DNA of 64,000 nt from Cymbidium sinense (Eukaryota > Streptophyta > Magnoliopsida > Asparagales > Orchidaceae). The stretch lies in contig CM038214.1 in assembly GCA_021442155.1 (NCBI GenBank), positions 49,730,703 to 49,794,702 on the forward strand. The letters run 5' to 3'. How positions within the stretch are numbered: the first letter of the stretch is position 1; each line of letters starts with the position of its first letter. This document shows positions 24,790 to 36,660 of the stretch, piece by piece. The position numbers and the translations under genes were made by a program. The notes beneath the pieces are model-generated. The model ran no database searches. It was not told the DNA's origin and saw nothing but the letters and a program-made list of their open reading frames with translations.

Positions 24790-25700
24790 TGAAAAATGGG
24801 TTAGGTCAAGTTTCATTAAATTTGGTGTTGGTTTGATGTGATTTGGGTCATGTTGACCCATTTAGGTCAAATCGGGTCAACTTGGGTCAAGTTGACCAAT
24901 TGGTCAAATTGGGTCAAACCAAGGGTTGGGACAAGTTTATATGACCATTTGAAATGTTTTGGTGGCTTTGGTTTGATTTAATTTGGTTTAGGTTTGAATT
25001 TGGTTCAAATTAGTTCATTTAGGTCAAATGGGTCAAGTTGACCAATTTGACTCATTTATTTGGGCTAGATCATGGGTTGGTTCATGTTTCATTGGTCATA
25101 TGAAATGGATTGGTATCTTTTTTCCAATCAATTTGGTTTATATTTGAGTTTGGCCCAATTTGACCTTTTAGGTCAAGTTGGGTTCATGTCAATTATGCTG
25201 GGTTAGGTCTAGTTAGCCAATTGGGGCTTTGGTCAAGTTCAACAAGTGATTTGGAATGAACTTGACCCATTGGTTTCAATCAATTTGGCTTAGATCATGT
25301 TTTGACACATTTTGACTTTTTTAGGTCAAGTTGGGTCAACTTGGGTCAAGTGGCCAATTGGGATAGGTTAGCTCAAATGTTGACTTGGTCAAGTTCAAAC
25401 ATTGATCATGAATGAGTTTTGATCAATGGTTTCAATCAATTTGGCCTATAGTGGATTTTTGGCTATGTTGAGTTTCATTTTGGCTAAGTGTTGACTTGGT
25501 CAACCCTAGGTTTGACTTGGTTTGACCCAATTTGAGTGATTGATCATCTCATGATGATTGTTGATCATGATGAGAGGCTTAGATGGGCTTAGTTCAATCC
25601 AATTTGGTTAGGATTAAAATTTGGCTCATAAGGGTACTTTAGATCACTTTGGGTCAAGTGAGCCTAAGTGGGTCAAATGGCTTGGTCAAAGCTTGATTTG
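24790..25700. repeat. GGTCAA / TTGACC-rich domain, right copy
   Basis: By hand I count more than 25 occurrences of GGTCAA or TTGAC[C/T] in about 900 bases, in both orientations. It corresponds to 4,500-5,400. In the element's sense direction it lies in the upstream (U3) part of the LTR, where enhancers are expected. The link to WRKY binding is inference. Confidence 0.65.
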
Positions 25701-26713
25701 AGTTTGATTGAACTCACATATGGACTTATGATTGAAATATAATTCCATTTGTAAGAGATTTGAAGTCAAATGGGTTTTGATTCATTTGACAATTTCAAGT
25801 TCAAAGGGTGAACATGAGTTTGATTTGAGTTTGATTTTTGAATTTAGTTTTGGTTAAGTGATTGAAGTTTGTATTTATATTTTTGGATTCATGATTGAAG
25901 GATTGATTGAATCATTAATAAAAATCAAGAGTTTGCCTTCATTTGAAATTGATTTGGCTAAGTTCAAGAGTTTGACTTGAAAGGCTTATGTTGAATTTTG
26001 ATTGAATTTGAGTTTGATTTTTGGAGTTGGTTTTGGTTGTTTGAATTTATATTTCATTTATATATGTATATATAAATGAGAATATAAATGTGTTATGAGA
26101 AAATTTCATGAATTTGAAGTGATTTGAACTTTATTTGGGCTAAGTCCTTAATAGGGAATCAAAGGGACTTGGGAAAGATTTTTAGAATTTGGATTTGATT
26201 TTGGAATTTAGTTTGATTTATTTGAATTTATATTTCTTTTATATATGTGAATATAAATGAGAATATAAATGGGTTTGAGAAAATTTCATGAATTTGAAGT
26301 GTTTTGGATTTGATTTGGGCTAAGTCCTAAGAGGGAATCAAAGGACTTGGGAAATATTTATAGAATTTCAATCATGGGCTTCAATCATTTGGAATTGATC
26401 ATGGATTTCAATCATTTGGAATTGATTTTAGTTTGGAGGAAATCAATCAAGTTGGAATTGATTTAGGTTTGGAGAAAATCAATTAAGGAGGAATTGATTG
26501 AGTTTGACTTGAAGGAAGGAAGTGAGGAATGTGGTTCAAGCTATAGGGTAGCCAAATTTTTACACCCCTAAGGCATGACCTATTCTTATGGCTAACTCTT
26601 CTAAGTCTCTAGGGGGTTGAGTGTCCACCTAATCACTAGATGTGTCTTAAGACTAAGGAACTCCTAAGTCTAAGAGTCTATGTCTAAGATGGAGGGGTTG
26701 AGAGCTCATTCTA

Positions 26714-28650
26714 AAAATGAGGTGAATAGTGTGTCACCCCAATGGTCTTTTTGCTTTGGAGGATGTAAGTCTGCTACACTTTCCTTTCTTACTTGGCCAC
26801 TACACACTGACAAGCATCTTGTTAGTTTGGTAGGCCTTAATGCATGGCCGGTAAGCTACTTCATGTTGGCTTTGTTTAAGAGGATGTGAGTCTTGCTTTC
26901 TTCTTGTATTAGCCTTTATGCAGTTCAGTATGTTTTGAAGTTTAGGATAAGTCCCTAGTGGCTCCTTCCCTCTTGCTTCAAGTCAGGTCCGTCCTTCCTC
27001 GGGGCTACCGCTTAGTAGTCTCTAGGTGATAACATCTATTCCAATGATGATAGACTATCGATAATGTCTTTACTTTGAAAGTTGTAAGCTTACATGCTTT
27101 CCTTCCAGATTGATCGTTGCACACCAACGGGCACCTTAGGTTGGTTCATTCTTACTATGCTAATGGACACGCCACTCATGCTAACGGATACACCTTAGGT
27201 TGGTTGGTTCTCACACCTTAGGATACACCACTCATGGTAGATGAAAGTCTGGTATGCTTTCTCCTTGAGTTGGCCACCATACACCTATAGGCTTTCTTTT
27301 CTAGGACACAGGATAACACCCCTAACAGCACCTCCTCTGTGGGCACTATATTTGGATCACATCCTTTGTGACCCCATTTAGACACTACATGGGTTACTAT
27401 CAGTTGGATTTCATTTCTAATAACCACCCACAGATTGGAGAATTTATCGTAGATGTGATTCTCCGGTCGATAAATCTGAGATAGGTCAAGGCCTACATAT
27501 GCCCTTCTCAGTGTGGTCCCTCTCACACTAATAGGGTCCATGTAAACATATAAACAAAATATATAATCACTTGTGGATTATGAGGACACCCGTAGAGGTA
27601 TATTTTCCCAAGCAAGCATCCTATCTTTAGGCGGTCTAGAAACTCCCTATTGGAATCACACGACTACTCGAGTTGATATAAGTCCATAGAGGCATTCAAT
27701 CAGAGTCACCCTAAGTGTTCAATTTGTTGTGCTACTAACAGGTCACCCTAGTGGTTGTTCCCTGCTTTAAAATATGTAAGTCACCTATGCCTTCTTCCTA
27801 GCACTGCCTTTGCACATCGATAGGAAACCCCTTAGGTTAGCTAGCTCTATCCCACGACTAGTAGATTATCCCTTTTGATTTGTAAATTTGAGATAGGATA
27901 AGTCCGATATAGCCCCTTCTCAGTGGGTCCATCGCACACTGACATGGTCCATAAATTAAATCTATTAACTTTGACTGAGCTCACATCCCCAGCAGATATT
28001 CCCTTAATTGAAATCAAACTAAGCCAAACAAACCAAATCAAATCACATGAAATTAAGATTAATCTACTTTTGAGTTGACATAAGTCCCCAAGAGCATTCA
28101 CTTAGTAGTTTCCTAGTCGGGTTGATTGTGCATCCAACAAGTCACTCCGATTGTTCCTCACTTTTGAAGATGTAAGTCTGTGCCTTCTTCTAGTTCATAG
28201 CCATTGCACCTTTGAAAACCTCTTAGGTTGGCTAGCTCTACCCCACAACCGGTAGACTATCCCTTTGGATTTGTAAACCTGAGTTAAGTCAAGGCTGATA
28301 TAACCCCTTCTCAGTGGGTCCATTGCACACCGACAAGGTCCTTACATTAAATCAAATTAAATTAAACCCAATCTAATTTTTCCCAGTGGAGTTAAACCAC
28401 ACCCTTCTCCCTAGTGAAGCCCCAAATCATATATAAACAAGTCAAGAAAATAAATAAAATTCAAAACCAACTGCCCCAATGGAGCAAAATTAAACCAACT
28501 CCCCTAGTAGAGTCTAAATCAAAGAAATCCAACCAAACTCTTATTCCCAATGAATACATCCCCAAAAAAATCTATGAAATCAAACTCAAATACCAATCCC
28601 CAGCGGATAGCTTTCCCTAGTGGAAGGTTCAAATACCGATCCCTTAGCCC
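26714..28650. repeat. tandem array, inverted relative to the 6.6-9.2 kb array
   Basis: Units of about 390-410 bases are marked by 'CCCTTCTCAGTGGGTCCAT' plus 'GCACACxGACAxGGTCC' near 27,505, 27,918 and 28,306. The reverse complement of that phrase is the 'GGACCATGT..GATGGACC..GAGAAGG' phrase of the left array. Shared phrases such as 'CACCTTAGGTTGG' and 'GATGTAAGTCT' recur. From 28,380 to 28,625 a TCCCAGTGGAG-like decamer recurs at 28,381, 28,409, 28,474, 28,502, 28,547, 28,597 and 28,614. It begins right at the LTR terminus, so it may belong to another, oppositely oriented copy that broke this one. No gene is seen. Confidence 0.6.
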
Positions 28651-29409
28651 ATATCTCTTAAATATGCCTCCACATCAATTAAAACAAATCAAATTAATGT
28701 CAATTTGATCTTAATCCTGGTGGATTATAGATTTTATCCCATGGATCTTCTTTCACAAATCATATATTCAAATTAAATTCAAACCTTATCCCTAGTAGAT
28801 TTTCTTCTTCTATCCCTACATAGACCCTCATGTCATGTCCAATGCATGTGATCCCTAGAAGATCTCCCCATGTCATGACATGGAATTCTCATCAAATCTT
28901 ATTTCTTCTCTTATGCACACCTTTATTAATATTTCAACCAAAAGCCTAATTATGTATTCATTCAAATTACATCATCTTAACATTGTAATCAATATTTTTA
29001 TGATATGTGATGGTGCAAACTCAACTAACTTTATAATATCATGCTAAACATATTATAGTGTGAATTAACACACTATATTATATTATAATATGTGATGTTC
29101 TATTATAATTTGCTATAATATAATATATTGTAACATTACACCTCATTAGAATCACTTAAAAGGAACAAATAACAAAATATTCTCAAAATATGAATAATGT
29201 TCATTTTGGATGTAAAATTATTATTTTTTATTAGAAATCGTACAAAATAGCATAATTTTGGTGTTGCTTCTTGGTGTTTGCAATGAATTTGGCCAAATTC
29301 TTCCATCTCAACCATAAAATTAATATTTTTGTGAGTTTTGACCCAATGTATTATAACAAAAGTAAAACATACTAAAATGTACAATAACATTTCGTAACAT
29401 ACCACCACA

Positions 29410-29471
<62 letters not shown>

Positions 29472-30590
29472 GTTATATTCTATGTACATCATATTTTAAT
29501 ATGCTTTCATATAATATATTATATTACATTACACCTTAAAATGAATCATTTTAAGCAAAAAATTTATAAAATTTGGTTGAAAAATGAACATTTATTTTGG
29601 ATGCAAAATTCCATTCTTTTAATTAAATGACACACCATAGCACACACCCAATGATGTTCCCTAAAGCTTACCTTAAATTTAGCCAAATCCCATCATCTCA
29701 GCCTATAAATTAGTATTTTTATGAATTATACTAGTACAAACTCTACTACATCATACTATAACAAACTAAAATTTGCTATAATGCATGATATATCTTTGTA
29801 ATACATAATAATAAATATAATGATGCTACACTATGTTATGGTATCCTATATTATAATACACTATAACATATTATATTATATTATATTGCATATCACATCA
29901 CAAGGGATTGCTTAAGATAAAAATCATAAAATTAGTCTAAATAATAAAAAACTATATATTTTAATTAGTTATCACTTACATATTTTAAATTTAAATAATA
30001 TATTATGATGCCATGCTCTACCTATTATGAATTTGGCCAAATTCCACCATTTTAAAGTCTAAATTAACATTTTTTTTAAATAATGCTAGTGTAGGCTCAT
30101 TTGCATGATTGCAAAATACTAATAATTTAAAATACACAATAATATATTATGATATATGATGCTATACTATGCTACAACATATAATATTTATTTTGAACAT
30201 AAATTCTTACTTTTTTTTACTACAAGTGGGTAGCACACCTTTGGTGCTACAACCTAATTCCCACTTCAAATTTAGCAAATTTCATCATTTGATTTATTAA
30301 ATCAATATTTTTATGATTTATATTAATATACTATAAGGCACAATACCATAATAGGCCATTTCAAAACATCTTATAACAATCAAAAGCACATCACTACATG
30401 CTCAAATATATGATGCTACATTATGCTATAATAAATGGTAATATAACTTAATTTAGGGATAAGGTTTAGGGTATTAAAATCTCTAATAGTCAAGGGAAAG
30501 TCTCTTGAAGACATTTTCTTTAGCTTCCATAACTATAATAGGATTAGGTCATTCTTTAAATCTACTCATAATGACATCTTTATTCAAGGT
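28650..30590. other. AT-rich spacer, no gene seen
   Basis: TATAATA-rich and CACTATAATA-type phrases recur in a loosely repeated pattern (for example 29,040-29,130, 29,500-29,540 and 29,830-29,900). 'AAATTTGGCCAAATTCcaxCAT' phrases recur near 29,285, 29,690 and 30,035 and suggest an eroded repeat of about 350-400 bases. The last 130 bases lead into the telomere-like zone. Nothing coding is recognisable. Confidence 0.6.
29413..29468. repeat. (AT)n microsatellite
   Basis: About 28 uninterrupted AT dinucleotides. It gives rise to a Tyr-Ile chance frame on the minus strand. Confidence 0.95.
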
Positions 30591-30917
30591 TTAGGGTTTA
30601 GGGTTTAGGTTTAAGGTTTAAGGATAGTTTAGGGTTTAGGGTTTAGGGCTTAGGGTTTAAGATTTGGGGTTTAGGGTTTAGAGTTTTAGGGTTGTAGGTT
30701 TTAGGGTTTAGGGTTTATGGTTTTAGGGTTTAGGGTTTAGGGTTTAGGGTTTAGGGTTTCAGGGTTTAGGGTTTAGGGTTTAGGGTTAAGGGTTTAGGGT
30801 CTCGGGTTTAGGGTTTAGTGTTTATGGTTTATGGTTTTTAGGATTTTGGGTTTAGGGTTTATGCTTTAGGTTTAGGGTTTAAGTTTTAATTTAGGATTTA
30901 GGGTTTAGGTTTTATGG
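30590..30917 (+). repeat. interstitial telomere-like array (TTTAGGG)n, degenerate
   Basis: Dozens of TTTAGGG units, with variants such as TTTAAGG, TTTATGG and TTTTAGGG, all in the same strand orientation. It marks the start of the 33-kb telomere-like zone. Confidence 0.9.
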
Positions 30918-31406
30918 TTTTTTTTAATAGAGAAAAAAATTCAAATTCAACATTTCTTCTTTTTGATTTCATCAACCAAGTAGCACCTCAAGTTTTCTAA
31001 GACACAAGCGATGACATAGATCAAGAATGAGCACCCATAGAACAAATCAAAAACCCTAGATAAGTAGAATCATCTCTACTGTAAAGACACAATTCCATAA
31101 GCAGCAGATTGGATCAGCCATTCTTTAGTCTCTTTAGTTTCCATTAGAACCACCCCCGCCTCTCAAGTAGCGATATACGCCATCATATCCCCAATCTATC
31201 CCTCCACCACCACAACATCTATATCCTTCGGTGCTCCTTCCACCTCCATAACCACCACTGCTCTGACCACCACCTCCATATCCACTAGCACCTCCAGATC
31301 CACCCACCACCACTACGATAACCGCCGCCTCTGCCTTCACCTCCACTACCAGATCTAGACTGAGCCTAGTTGACGGTGATGTTCCTGCCATCAAGGTTCT
31401 GCACCA
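30918..31406 (-). pseudogene. GRP retro-pseudogene copy 1 (glycine-rich RNA-binding protein 3' part)
   Basis: On the minus strand the copy opens in the last RRM strand, NLDGRNITVN, then a TAG stop, then AQSRSGSGGEGRGGGYRSGG and a Gly-rich tail with SGYGGGGQSSGGYGGG, ending GGGGSNGN and a stop at about 31,138. A 3' UTR of about 200 bases and an A-run (T-run 30,918-30,925 on the plus strand) follow. This is the C-terminal end of a plant GRP (RRM plus glycine-rich tail) that binds RNA in nucleus and cytoplasm. The N-terminal RRM is absent. No intron is visible and the A-run suggests a processed copy. The TAG replaces a sense codon in the NxAQSR motif, so the copy is dead. Confidence 0.8.
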
Positions 31407-32628
31407 GTTTAGGGTTAGTTTAGGGTTTAAGGTTAGTTTAGGGTTAGTTTAATGTTTAAGGTTTGGGGTTAGGGTTTAGGGTTGTAGTTTTTAGCATTTA
31501 AGGTTTAGGGTTTAGGGTTTAAGATTTTACGATTTAGGGTTTAGGGTTTATGCTTTATGGTTTAGGGTTTACGATTTAGGGTTTAGGGTTTATGGTTTAG
31601 GGTTTTAGGATTTGGGGTTCTAGGTTTAGGGTTAGTTTTAGGGTTTAGGGTTTAGGATTTAGGATTTAAGGTTTAAGTTTTTTTTAGAAAACAAAATTAA
31701 GAAAAATGGTAGGTTATGGTTTATTTAGTTTATTTATTATTTATTTGAGTTTATTTTAATTTTAATTTTTATTTAGGTTTATTTTTTATTTTTATTTAGT
31801 TTAGTTTATTTATTTTAATTTATTTTTTTAGGTTTAGGGTTATTTTTAGTTGAGTTTTATTTTATTTTTTAGGTTTAGGTTTTATTTTATTTTTTGTTTA
31901 GGTTTAGGTTTTATTTTATTTTTTTTTCGATTCAGGTTTTAGGTTTTTAGTTTAAGTTTATTTTTAGGTTTTATTTTTTAGTTAAGGTTTAGGTTTAGTT
32001 TCAGTTTATTTTATTTAATTTTGTTTTAGTTTAGGTTTATTTTATTTTAGGTTTAGGATTAAGCTTTATTTATTTTAGTTTAGGTTTAGGTTTATTTTAT
32101 TTTTATTTTAGGTTTAAGTTTTTATTTTAGTTTAGGGTTTAGGTTTTATTTATTATTTATTTTAAGGTTTATTTTCTAGGTTTAGGTTTTTATTTAGTTT
32201 TTATTTTATTTTATTTTAGGTTTATTTTATTTTTATTTTAGGTTTCTTTTTTATTTTATTTAGGTTTTTTATTTTTTAGTTTAGTTTAGGTTTTTATTTA
32301 TTTTATTTTAGTTTAGTTTTTCTATATTTTATTTTATTTTATTTTAGTTAGGTTTAGGTTTAGGTTTTTTAGTTTATGTTTTATTTATTATTTTATTTTG
32401 GTTTAGGTTTATTTATTTATTTTATTTTTTTTGGGTTTATTTAGTTTAGGTTTAGGTTTTTAGTTTTTTAGGGTTTAGGGTTTAGGGTTTAGGGTTTATG
32501 GTTTAAAGCTAGTTTAGGGTTTAGGGTTTAGGATTTAGGATTTGGGGTTTAGGGTTTAGGGTTTTGGGTTTAGGATTTAGGTTTTAGGTTTAGGGTTTAA
32601 GTTTTATTTTAGGGTTTAGGGTTTTAGA
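31407..32628 (+). repeat. telomere-like and TTTATTTTAG-rich module
   Basis: A TTTAGGG-rich stretch (to about 31,680) passes into a T/A-rich stretch built of TTTAGG, TTTATTTTA and AGGTTTAGGTTT pieces (31,690-32,460), then back to TTTAGGG units. No gene is seen. Confidence 0.85.
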
Positions 32629-33100
32629 TTTTTTTTAAGAGAGAACAAATTTAAATTCAACATTTATTCTGTTCGATTTCATCAACCAAGTAGCAGCTCA
32701 AGTTTTCTATGACATAAGTGACGATATAGATAAAAAATGAGCACCCATAGAGCAAATCAAGAACCTTAGATAAGTTGAACTGTCTCTACTATAAAGACAG
32801 TTCCATAAACAGCAGATCAGATCAGCCATACTTTAGTTTCTCTAGTTCCCATCAGAACCACCCCAACCTCTCGAGTAGCAGAATCCTTCATCATATCCCC
32901 GATCTCTCCGCCCGCTACCACCATGGCTATAACCTCCATCGCTCATCCCGCCTCCATAACCACCACCTCCATATCCACTAGCACCTCCAGATCCCCCACC
33001 ACCACTGTGTTAATTGCCACCTCTACCTTCGCCTCCACCACTAGATCTAGACTGAGCCTAGTTGATGGTGATGTTCCTGCCATCAAGGTTCTACACATTC
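32629..33100 (-). pseudogene. GRP retro-pseudogene copy 2
   Basis: It has the same layout as copy 1: an A-run (T-run 32,629-32,636), a 3' UTR, a Gly-rich tail on the minus strand, the shared TAG (33,054-33,056) and the 5' break just upstream of NLDGRN. Some glycine codons are changed. The plus-strand Ser/Thr-rich frame across it is its antisense shadow. Confidence 0.8.
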
Positions 33101-33130
33101 TTAGGGTTTAGGGTTAGTTTAGGGTTTTTT

Positions 33131-35500
33131 AGGGAAATAAGGGAAATTTTATTACGATAAAGAAAAGGTACAAAGTCCTTAGAGGGGGAAATCTCTAAGC
33201 TAATGCTCAAAGAGCTACAAAAGGTCCTAAAAAGATAAGCCCCCTAACTATTACAATAGTTAAGGAAAGTAAGAAAAGGAAATCAAAAATAGTGATCAAT
33301 AAATGAAAATCCATATAAGCAGCAACAAACTCCATCTGATCCTTTTGAAACTAGCATGATCCACCATGAGTAGTCTCCAAACTTGCAAAAGAGATCTACA
33401 AAATGCTTTAAAAGGATGAGTACAATTAATCAAGTAATTAATTAAGCATAAAGAGTGAGAGCAGATAAAATGAATAAGATAAAGAAAAGGCTCAGGCTCA
33501 ATTACAATCATTTCAAGGAGCAACACTATATCTATGCATCCAAACTTCAGGTGAAGGGTTACAATTACATATAACATTACCAGCCAAAAGAAGAAAGAGT
33601 GGAAAACATCAAAGCCATCATTGCCAGCATACCTCTTGTAGCACTTTTTCTAAGGACAATCATTATGCTAGCTTATAAAATCCTCCAAAAAGAAAAAATA
33701 GCCTCCAAACACCTAGCAATTAGAGATATCAAGCTCAATATGATAGATACAAAGGTAATCCACCATGATAACAACAAACCTAAAGGAGCACCACCAAAGC
33801 CACCACCAAGAATGGATAACAAAATCAATAGGAGAAAACCTCATAATATGAGAAAAAGCACTAAATAGAGACAATCCAAAGGAAAAAGAAAACACATAAG
33901 TGGTATGATCCTCCATTAAAAGGATGGGCAAAGAGCCAATAACAATAAAACCCAGTCTAATAATAATTCTAATAGCAAGAGGAGTGGGAAGCAAGGCTGC
34001 CAAGGAGGAAACTAGAAGAAGAGAGTCACAGAAAGATAAGCAACGGTTTCCCAGCACAGTCACCAAAGGAGCAAGAAAATTTTTCCAAAATAAACACTCC
34101 ATCAACTAGCTCAGCCAGCCAGAACAACCAATCCAAATAGCCAGCCAAGAAAGCCTCAGCAACCCACCTCAATAGTAAAAGATCCAAATCATCAATCCTA
34201 GAACCATCAGTATAAAGTCCAACAATAGTCATCAAGCCACAAAAAATGAAGTTACTTAGGGAGATAGAAATAGATAGCATCCGCTAATCCCAATCAAAGG
34301 AAAGAAAATCAAATCCATAAAGCTTGAGCAGCAACTAATGACAGAAAAATAAGAAGCCCAATATAAAAAACAAGCCAACTGAGAAAAATAGCTGTATAAT
34401 AGTGACCCAACATAACCACCATCACCCAAGGACAAATAATAGCCAACGAGGAGTCATTAGCCAGCCACTTCAAAACAAAACCCACAACCAAAACCTCAAT
34501 AATATAGGAGGAGGACCAACCCATAACCAGAGGATATAATAAACCAGAGACATCCATCCTCAAAACTAACCAAAGAAGAAACAAAGTAAGTGAAAAGAGC
34601 CACAAAAAATAGTTCTCCAAGCAACTGCAAAGCAGCAAATAGCTCACAAAGTCACCCAACCCATCATAACAGTAGAAGCAGTAGCCATAAAAACACTTCT
34701 ACTAAAAACCACTATCTGATGAGGAATCCCCACCCAAGAATCCCACACCCCAAATAATAGAAGCAGGGGGGAAGGGATTAACTCGTGAGAAAAGGGGCAG
34801 CCAAAAGCACTTGGGAGAACCACCCTAAATAGTAAGAAATAAAGCGGCTCCATTAAAAAAAAGCAACCAAGAAAAACCAATAAAATAACCACCAAAAAGA
34901 GAACCAACCAAAGGTAGATAACAAGAAAGAACAACACAACTGTGGGATAATACCCACATCCAGATTTCACCAAAGAACGCCAACTCACAAACCCAAACCA
35001 AACAAAGGTAGAAAACCCAACCATTAAATAACCAAAGAAAACCACATAAGAGAGAACAATAAAGGGAGAAAACCCTGCCCATCACCAAAACAACATAATT
35101 CCACCATAATAAGGAGCAAACAGGAAGAGATAACTACAACAAGCAGAAGACAGGTAAACAATCTCCACCTGCTGCAAACCCAACTTCCACCAGGAATGGA
35201 GACAAAATAAACTAGAAACCAAAAACTATAGAAAAAAACCAAAGGAATGAAAAATAACCCCAACCAATCCAAAAAAATAGGAAGAATTCATACTAGAGAA
35301 CAAAATTAGGTTTAGGTGAAGAGAAAACTCAAATCCAAACCAGTAAAGGAAATATCCAAAGCCAAAAAAAAACCATCCACACAGAGTAATTGAAAACCAC
35401 AAAGAAAGAAGGAAGACTAAGCAAGAGGCAACCCAATTTTATCTAGATTAATAAGACCACTTAATAAAAAAGGAAGATCTTCATTAGAAAACATTTACAT
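33131..35500 (-). other. LINE 1 3' untranslated part
   Basis: This A/C-rich sequence has no credible protein. The Phe/Leu/Trp-rich minus-strand frames at 34,026-35,272 are by-products of A-rich composition on the other strand. A segment at 33,490-33,560 (GAAAAGGCTCAGGCTC then GCATCCAAACTTCAG) matches LINE 2 at 44,520-44,590, showing related 3' ends. Confidence 0.65.
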
Positions 35501-35568
35501 ATTAGAAGAATTGGCCCCTAAGTTGGAAAATTATCACAAGAATTGCCTTCTCTATAGATACAAGAAAT

Positions 35569-35958
35569 TTAAAAATCTAGATTAGTAAGAAGACTCCTAG
35601 TATGATTAAGCAAATAAAACACTTCAGCATTGCCATGGAAGTCATACTTAAGTAAATCTAAAAGAAGGAGAGCATCAACTTTAACCATGAACTTAGAAAA
35701 ACTTCTTTGTAAATAAATGGAAATGGCATGATGAATGCCTTTAAGTTCAGCAAATAAAATAGAACAAGGATCTAAAGGGGCAGCAAAAGCAGAAATTACC
35801 TTGCCATAATCTCTCAAAATCCCACCACAACCATAACAACCATTAGAGATCAAGCCATCAGTGTTAGCCTTGATGCAATTATGATTAGCTTTAATCCAAT
35901 GGATAACTTCTTGGTTGAAAGAAACATTACAAGTATGATGGTTAATCCCAAATTTCAA
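35569..35958 (-). pseudogene. LINE 1 ORF2, RNase H domain
   Basis: A 129-codon open stretch shows WIKANHNCIKANTDGLIS, followed by GCYGCGGILRDYGKVISAF and FAELKGIHHAISI. These match the plant LINE C-terminal RNase H (RVT_3 type), where KxNTDGS is followed by GGGGxxRDxxG and AExxAI. The catalytic Asp in NTDG, the Glu in FAEL and a later Asp in VKVDALLLLDLL are all present. It degrades the RNA strand during reverse transcription. The frame breaks upstream at 35,958-35,968. Confidence 0.8.
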
Positions 35959-35967
35959 GGCCTCGGA

Positions 35968-36660
35968 CTAGTAGCCTTTAAAATTTGAGTAAGTAAGAAG
36001 ATTGGCTTTAAAAAGAGATAAAATTTTATATTTGGATCTAGCAATGATACAATTATAATTCATAGGAATATTACAGTGCTTGGAATCATTTTTATCCATC
36101 CAAATATACCAAAGAATAATAGTAGCTAAGACAATTTTAACATGACCCTTAGAAGTATGAGAGAAACATGCTTCAAGAAGTTGCATAATAGAAAGTGAGC
36201 CATTAAAATGGAAGGTATTAAAAACATTATCATACCAGTCCACAATCTTGCAGTAATAGGGTCATTCATAAAAACATGATCCACACTATCAATGTGATAA
36301 CAATAGTGACATTTAAAGGGGAGGTGGAATCCTTTTTTTAAAAGAGTAGCATCCATAGGGATATAAAGCTTAAGAATGCATCAAGTTAAGACATAAAATG
36401 AATTAGGAACACTATTATTCCAGACTTTGGTAAAAACTAAGGAACCTTAAAATTTAAGTTTGATAAATTGCCAAAAATCCTTAGAAATAAAATCTCCAAA
36501 AGAAGAGATTTTGAAAAGAATTTGGTCGGGTTCATTAGGGTGAGAGCAAATTTTGAGAAATTTTTCAATGATCACATTTGGGACAAGGTTAATCAACTGA
36601 GTCACATCCCAATTATTATTAATAAGTAATTGATGAACCTTTAGCACCCTAATAGAATGA
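35968..36660 (-). pseudogene. LINE 1 ORF2, zinc-binding region (zf-RVT type)
   Basis: Overlapping minus-strand frames give KCHYCYHIDSVDHVFMNDP followed by ITARLW, which fits the C-x2-C...H-x3-C-like zinc-binding region between RT and RNase H in plant LINEs. The second half has lost its Cys, with N at the expected place. The segment at 36,647-36,447 reads VHQLLINNNWDVTQLINL and SSFGDFISKDFWQFI, typical of the linker before it. At least two frame changes. Confidence 0.65.

Larger units (their letters stand above)
19211..26713 (-). mobile_element. LTR-like block, right (probable 5' LTR, about 7.5 kb)
   Basis: The inner edge is set by the primer site and a CTACA end; the outer edge is the terminus shared with the left block. 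From 21,965 onward it is collinear with 1-6,377. The part at 19,211-21,960 would match sequence left of this window. Base composition is low in GC, with T-rich and AATT-rich tracts and no coding frame I trust. The frame at 19,082-19,414 (110 codons) overlaps the edge and primer site and matches nothing I know. If both blocks are LTRs, the whole element exceeds 26.7 kb and extends beyond the window. Divergence between blocks is obvious by eye, so the insertion is old. Confidence 0.55.

Noticed and set aside
26680..28101. Short frames such as 26,680-26,889, 27,218-27,541 and 27,847-28,101
   Set aside because: All fall in the degenerate tandem array and have no recognisable domain.
34026..35272. 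Overlapping Phe/Leu/Val/Trp-rich minus-strand frames that look like membrane proteins
   Set aside because: They come from A/C-rich plus-strand composition in a LINE 3' part; frames overlap in several phases and have no family pattern. The same applies to 44,448-47,191.
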